From PALSA-1003 sp963741315 (GTDB lineage: Bacteria; Pseudomonadota; Gammaproteobacteria; Burkholderiales; Casimicrobiaceae): a stretch of DNA of 64,000 nt. Below the pieces are notes generated by a model. The model did no database searches. It saw only the letters and a program-made list of their open reading frames with translations, and was not told where the DNA came from. Made by a program: the position numbers and the translations under genes. Location: assembly GCA_963741315.1 (NCBI GenBank), contig CAVUHK010000008.1:248001-312000 (forward strand). The letters are read 5' to 3'. This document shows, piece by piece, positions 62,991 to 64,000 of the stretch. The first letter of the stretch is position 1, and each line of letters begins with the position of its first letter.

Positions 62991-64000
62991 ATGAGCAGCG
63001 TTCCGCACGATCACGTCGCCGATCCCGCAGCAGGCCACGGCCACGGCTACGGCCATGACGACCACGCGCATCACCCGTCAGGGATCATGCGCTGGATCAC
63101 GACGACCAACCACAAGGACATCGGCACGCTCTACCTGTGGTTCTCGTTCATCATGTTTCTCGCCGGTGGCTGCCTCGCGCTGACGATCCGCACCGAATTG
63201 TTCCAGCCGGGGTTGCAGATCGTCGACCCGGAATTCTTCAATTCGCTGACCACGCTGCACGGCCTGATCATGATCTTCGGCGCGATCATGCCGGCGGCGG
63301 TCGGCTTCGCCAACTGGCAGGTGCCGCTGATGATCGGCGCGCCAGACATGGCGTTCGCGCGCATGAACAACTGGAGCTTCTGGCTGCTGCCCTTTGCGGC
63401 GTCGCTGCTGATCGGCTCTTTCTTCGTGCCCGGCGGCGCAGCTGCGGGCGGCTGGACGCTCTACGCGCCGCTGTCGGTGCAGGCCGGCATGGGCATGGAC
63501 CTGACGATCTTCGCCGTGCACATCATGGGCGCGTCGTCGATCATGGGTTCGATCAACATCATCACCACGATTCTCAACCTGCGCGCGCCCGGCATGACGC
63601 TGATGAAGATGCCGCTGTTCGTGTGGACCTGGCTGATCACCGCCTACCTGCTGATCGCGGTGATGCCGGTGCTGGCCGGCGCGGTGACGATGCTGCTGAC
63701 CGACCGCCATTTCGGCACCAGTTTCTTCAACGCGGCGGGCGGCGGCGACCCGGTGATGTTCCAGCACATCTTCTGGTTCTTCGGGCACCCCGAGGTCTAC
63801 ATCATGATCCTGCCGTCGTTCGGGATCGTGTCGACGATCATCCCTGCCTTCGCGCGCAAGCCGCTGTTCGGTTACGCGTCGATGGTCTACGCGACGTCCT
63901 CGATCGCGATCCTGTCGTTCATCGTCTGGGCGCACCACATGTTCACCGTCGGCATGCCGGCGGCGGGGCAGCTGTTCTTCATGTACGCCACGCTGCTCAT
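62991..64000 (+). CDS. coxA: Cytochrome c oxidase subunit I (5' part, cut by window end)
   Basis: The first 336 codons of the haem-copper oxidase catalytic subunit. After a His-rich cytoplasmic leader (HGHGYGHDDHAHH), WITTTNHKDIGTLYLWFSF is the canonical start of the core. The visible haem a ligand region is LTTLHGLIMIFGAIM. The CuB-binding, cross-linked His-Tyr motif is WFFGHPEVYIMILP, and the paired CuB His follows in WAHHMFTVG. It proceeds without a frame break to the window edge. AGGAG lies upstream of ATG 62991. It forms the cox operon with coxB. Confidence 0.96.
   Translation, partial: MSSVPHDHVADPAAGHGHGYGHDDHAHHPSGIMRWITTTNHKDIGTLYLWFSFIMFLAGGCLALTIRTELFQPGLQIVDPEFFNSLTTLHGLIMIFGAIMPAAVGFANWQVPLMIGAPDMAFARMNNWSFWLLPFAASLLIGSFFVPGGAAAGGWTLYAPLSVQAGMGMDLTIFAVHIMGASSIMGSINIITTILNLRAPGMTLMKMPLFVWTWLITAYLLIAVMPVLAGAVTMLLTDRHFGTSFFNAAGGGDPVMFQHIFWFFGHPEVYIMILPSFGIVSTIIPAFARKPLFGYASMVYATSSIAILSFIVWAHHMFTVGMPAAGQLFFMYATLL

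Overview
The window is a 64 kb, high-GC chromosomal segment from a Gram-negative betaproteobacterium, most probably Burkholderiales or a close relative. The reasons are the neighbourhoods (argS-SPOR-dsbA-SDR; lytic transglycosylase-NDUFA9-cca; rhodanese-grxC-secB-gpsA-trmL; a MerR-controlled liu cluster), two Burkholderia-type porins, a class I PHA synthase and Coq7-type ubiquinone synthesis. I see no rRNA, tRNA, CRISPR array, phage or IS element. The content is core and conserved-accessory chromosome, not an obvious island.

Layout. 1-2470: argS end, SPOR protein, dsbA, SDR oxidoreductase. 2539-6925: divergent GDSL autotransporter and FecR/Trp-rich protein, then a glycine-zipper protein. 6972-9864: PHA synthase phaC and a metallo-beta-lactamase-fold hydrolase. 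10009-25503: a MerR (LiuR-like) regulator, a strong operator-like palindrome, and about 15 kb of same-strand genes. These hold the complete leucine/isovalerate pathway (liuA, liuB, liuC, liuD, liuE and a thiolase) mixed with a thioesterase, a second acyl-CoA dehydrogenase, a GST, two DsbA-fold isomerases, exporters, a hydroxyacid dehydrogenase and small DUF proteins. 25504-30384: purE, lytic transglycosylase, NDUFA9-like protein, cca. 30391-33746: two porins flanking coq7. 34081-45649: surface polysaccharide/LPS genes, two on + (lipid-linked sugar transferase, CapD-like dehydratase) converging on a seven-gene minus operon (heptosyltransferases, glycosyltransferases, msbA, O-antigen ligase). 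45795-49313: argB, slmA, GT41-family TPR glycosyltransferase. 49322-52075: DUF4864, moeB, ctpA on minus. 52414-56428: rhodanese, grxC, secB, SH3 protein, gpsA, then trmL and comF on minus. 56480-61127: biotin operon bioB-F-H-C-D. 61259-64000: DUF2244, coxB (with fused cytochrome c domain), coxA cut by the window end.

The most striking global property is a set of seven otherwise well-conserved genes each broken by one single-base indel: phaC, liuA, the lysE-type exporter, ghrA-like, a heptosyltransferase, the GT41 gene and bioC. Both halves of each remain conserved in adjacent frames. Sequence error in the source assembly is the simplest explanation. Real decay would mean loss of PHA synthesis, leucine catabolism and biotin synthesis together. 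I annotate these genes across the break.

I found no clearly unprecedented system. The best candidates for closer study are the extended liu locus with its thiol/GSH-type enzymes, the Trp-rich FecR protein opposite the GDSL autotransporter, and the SPINDLY-like GT41 glycosyltransferase.
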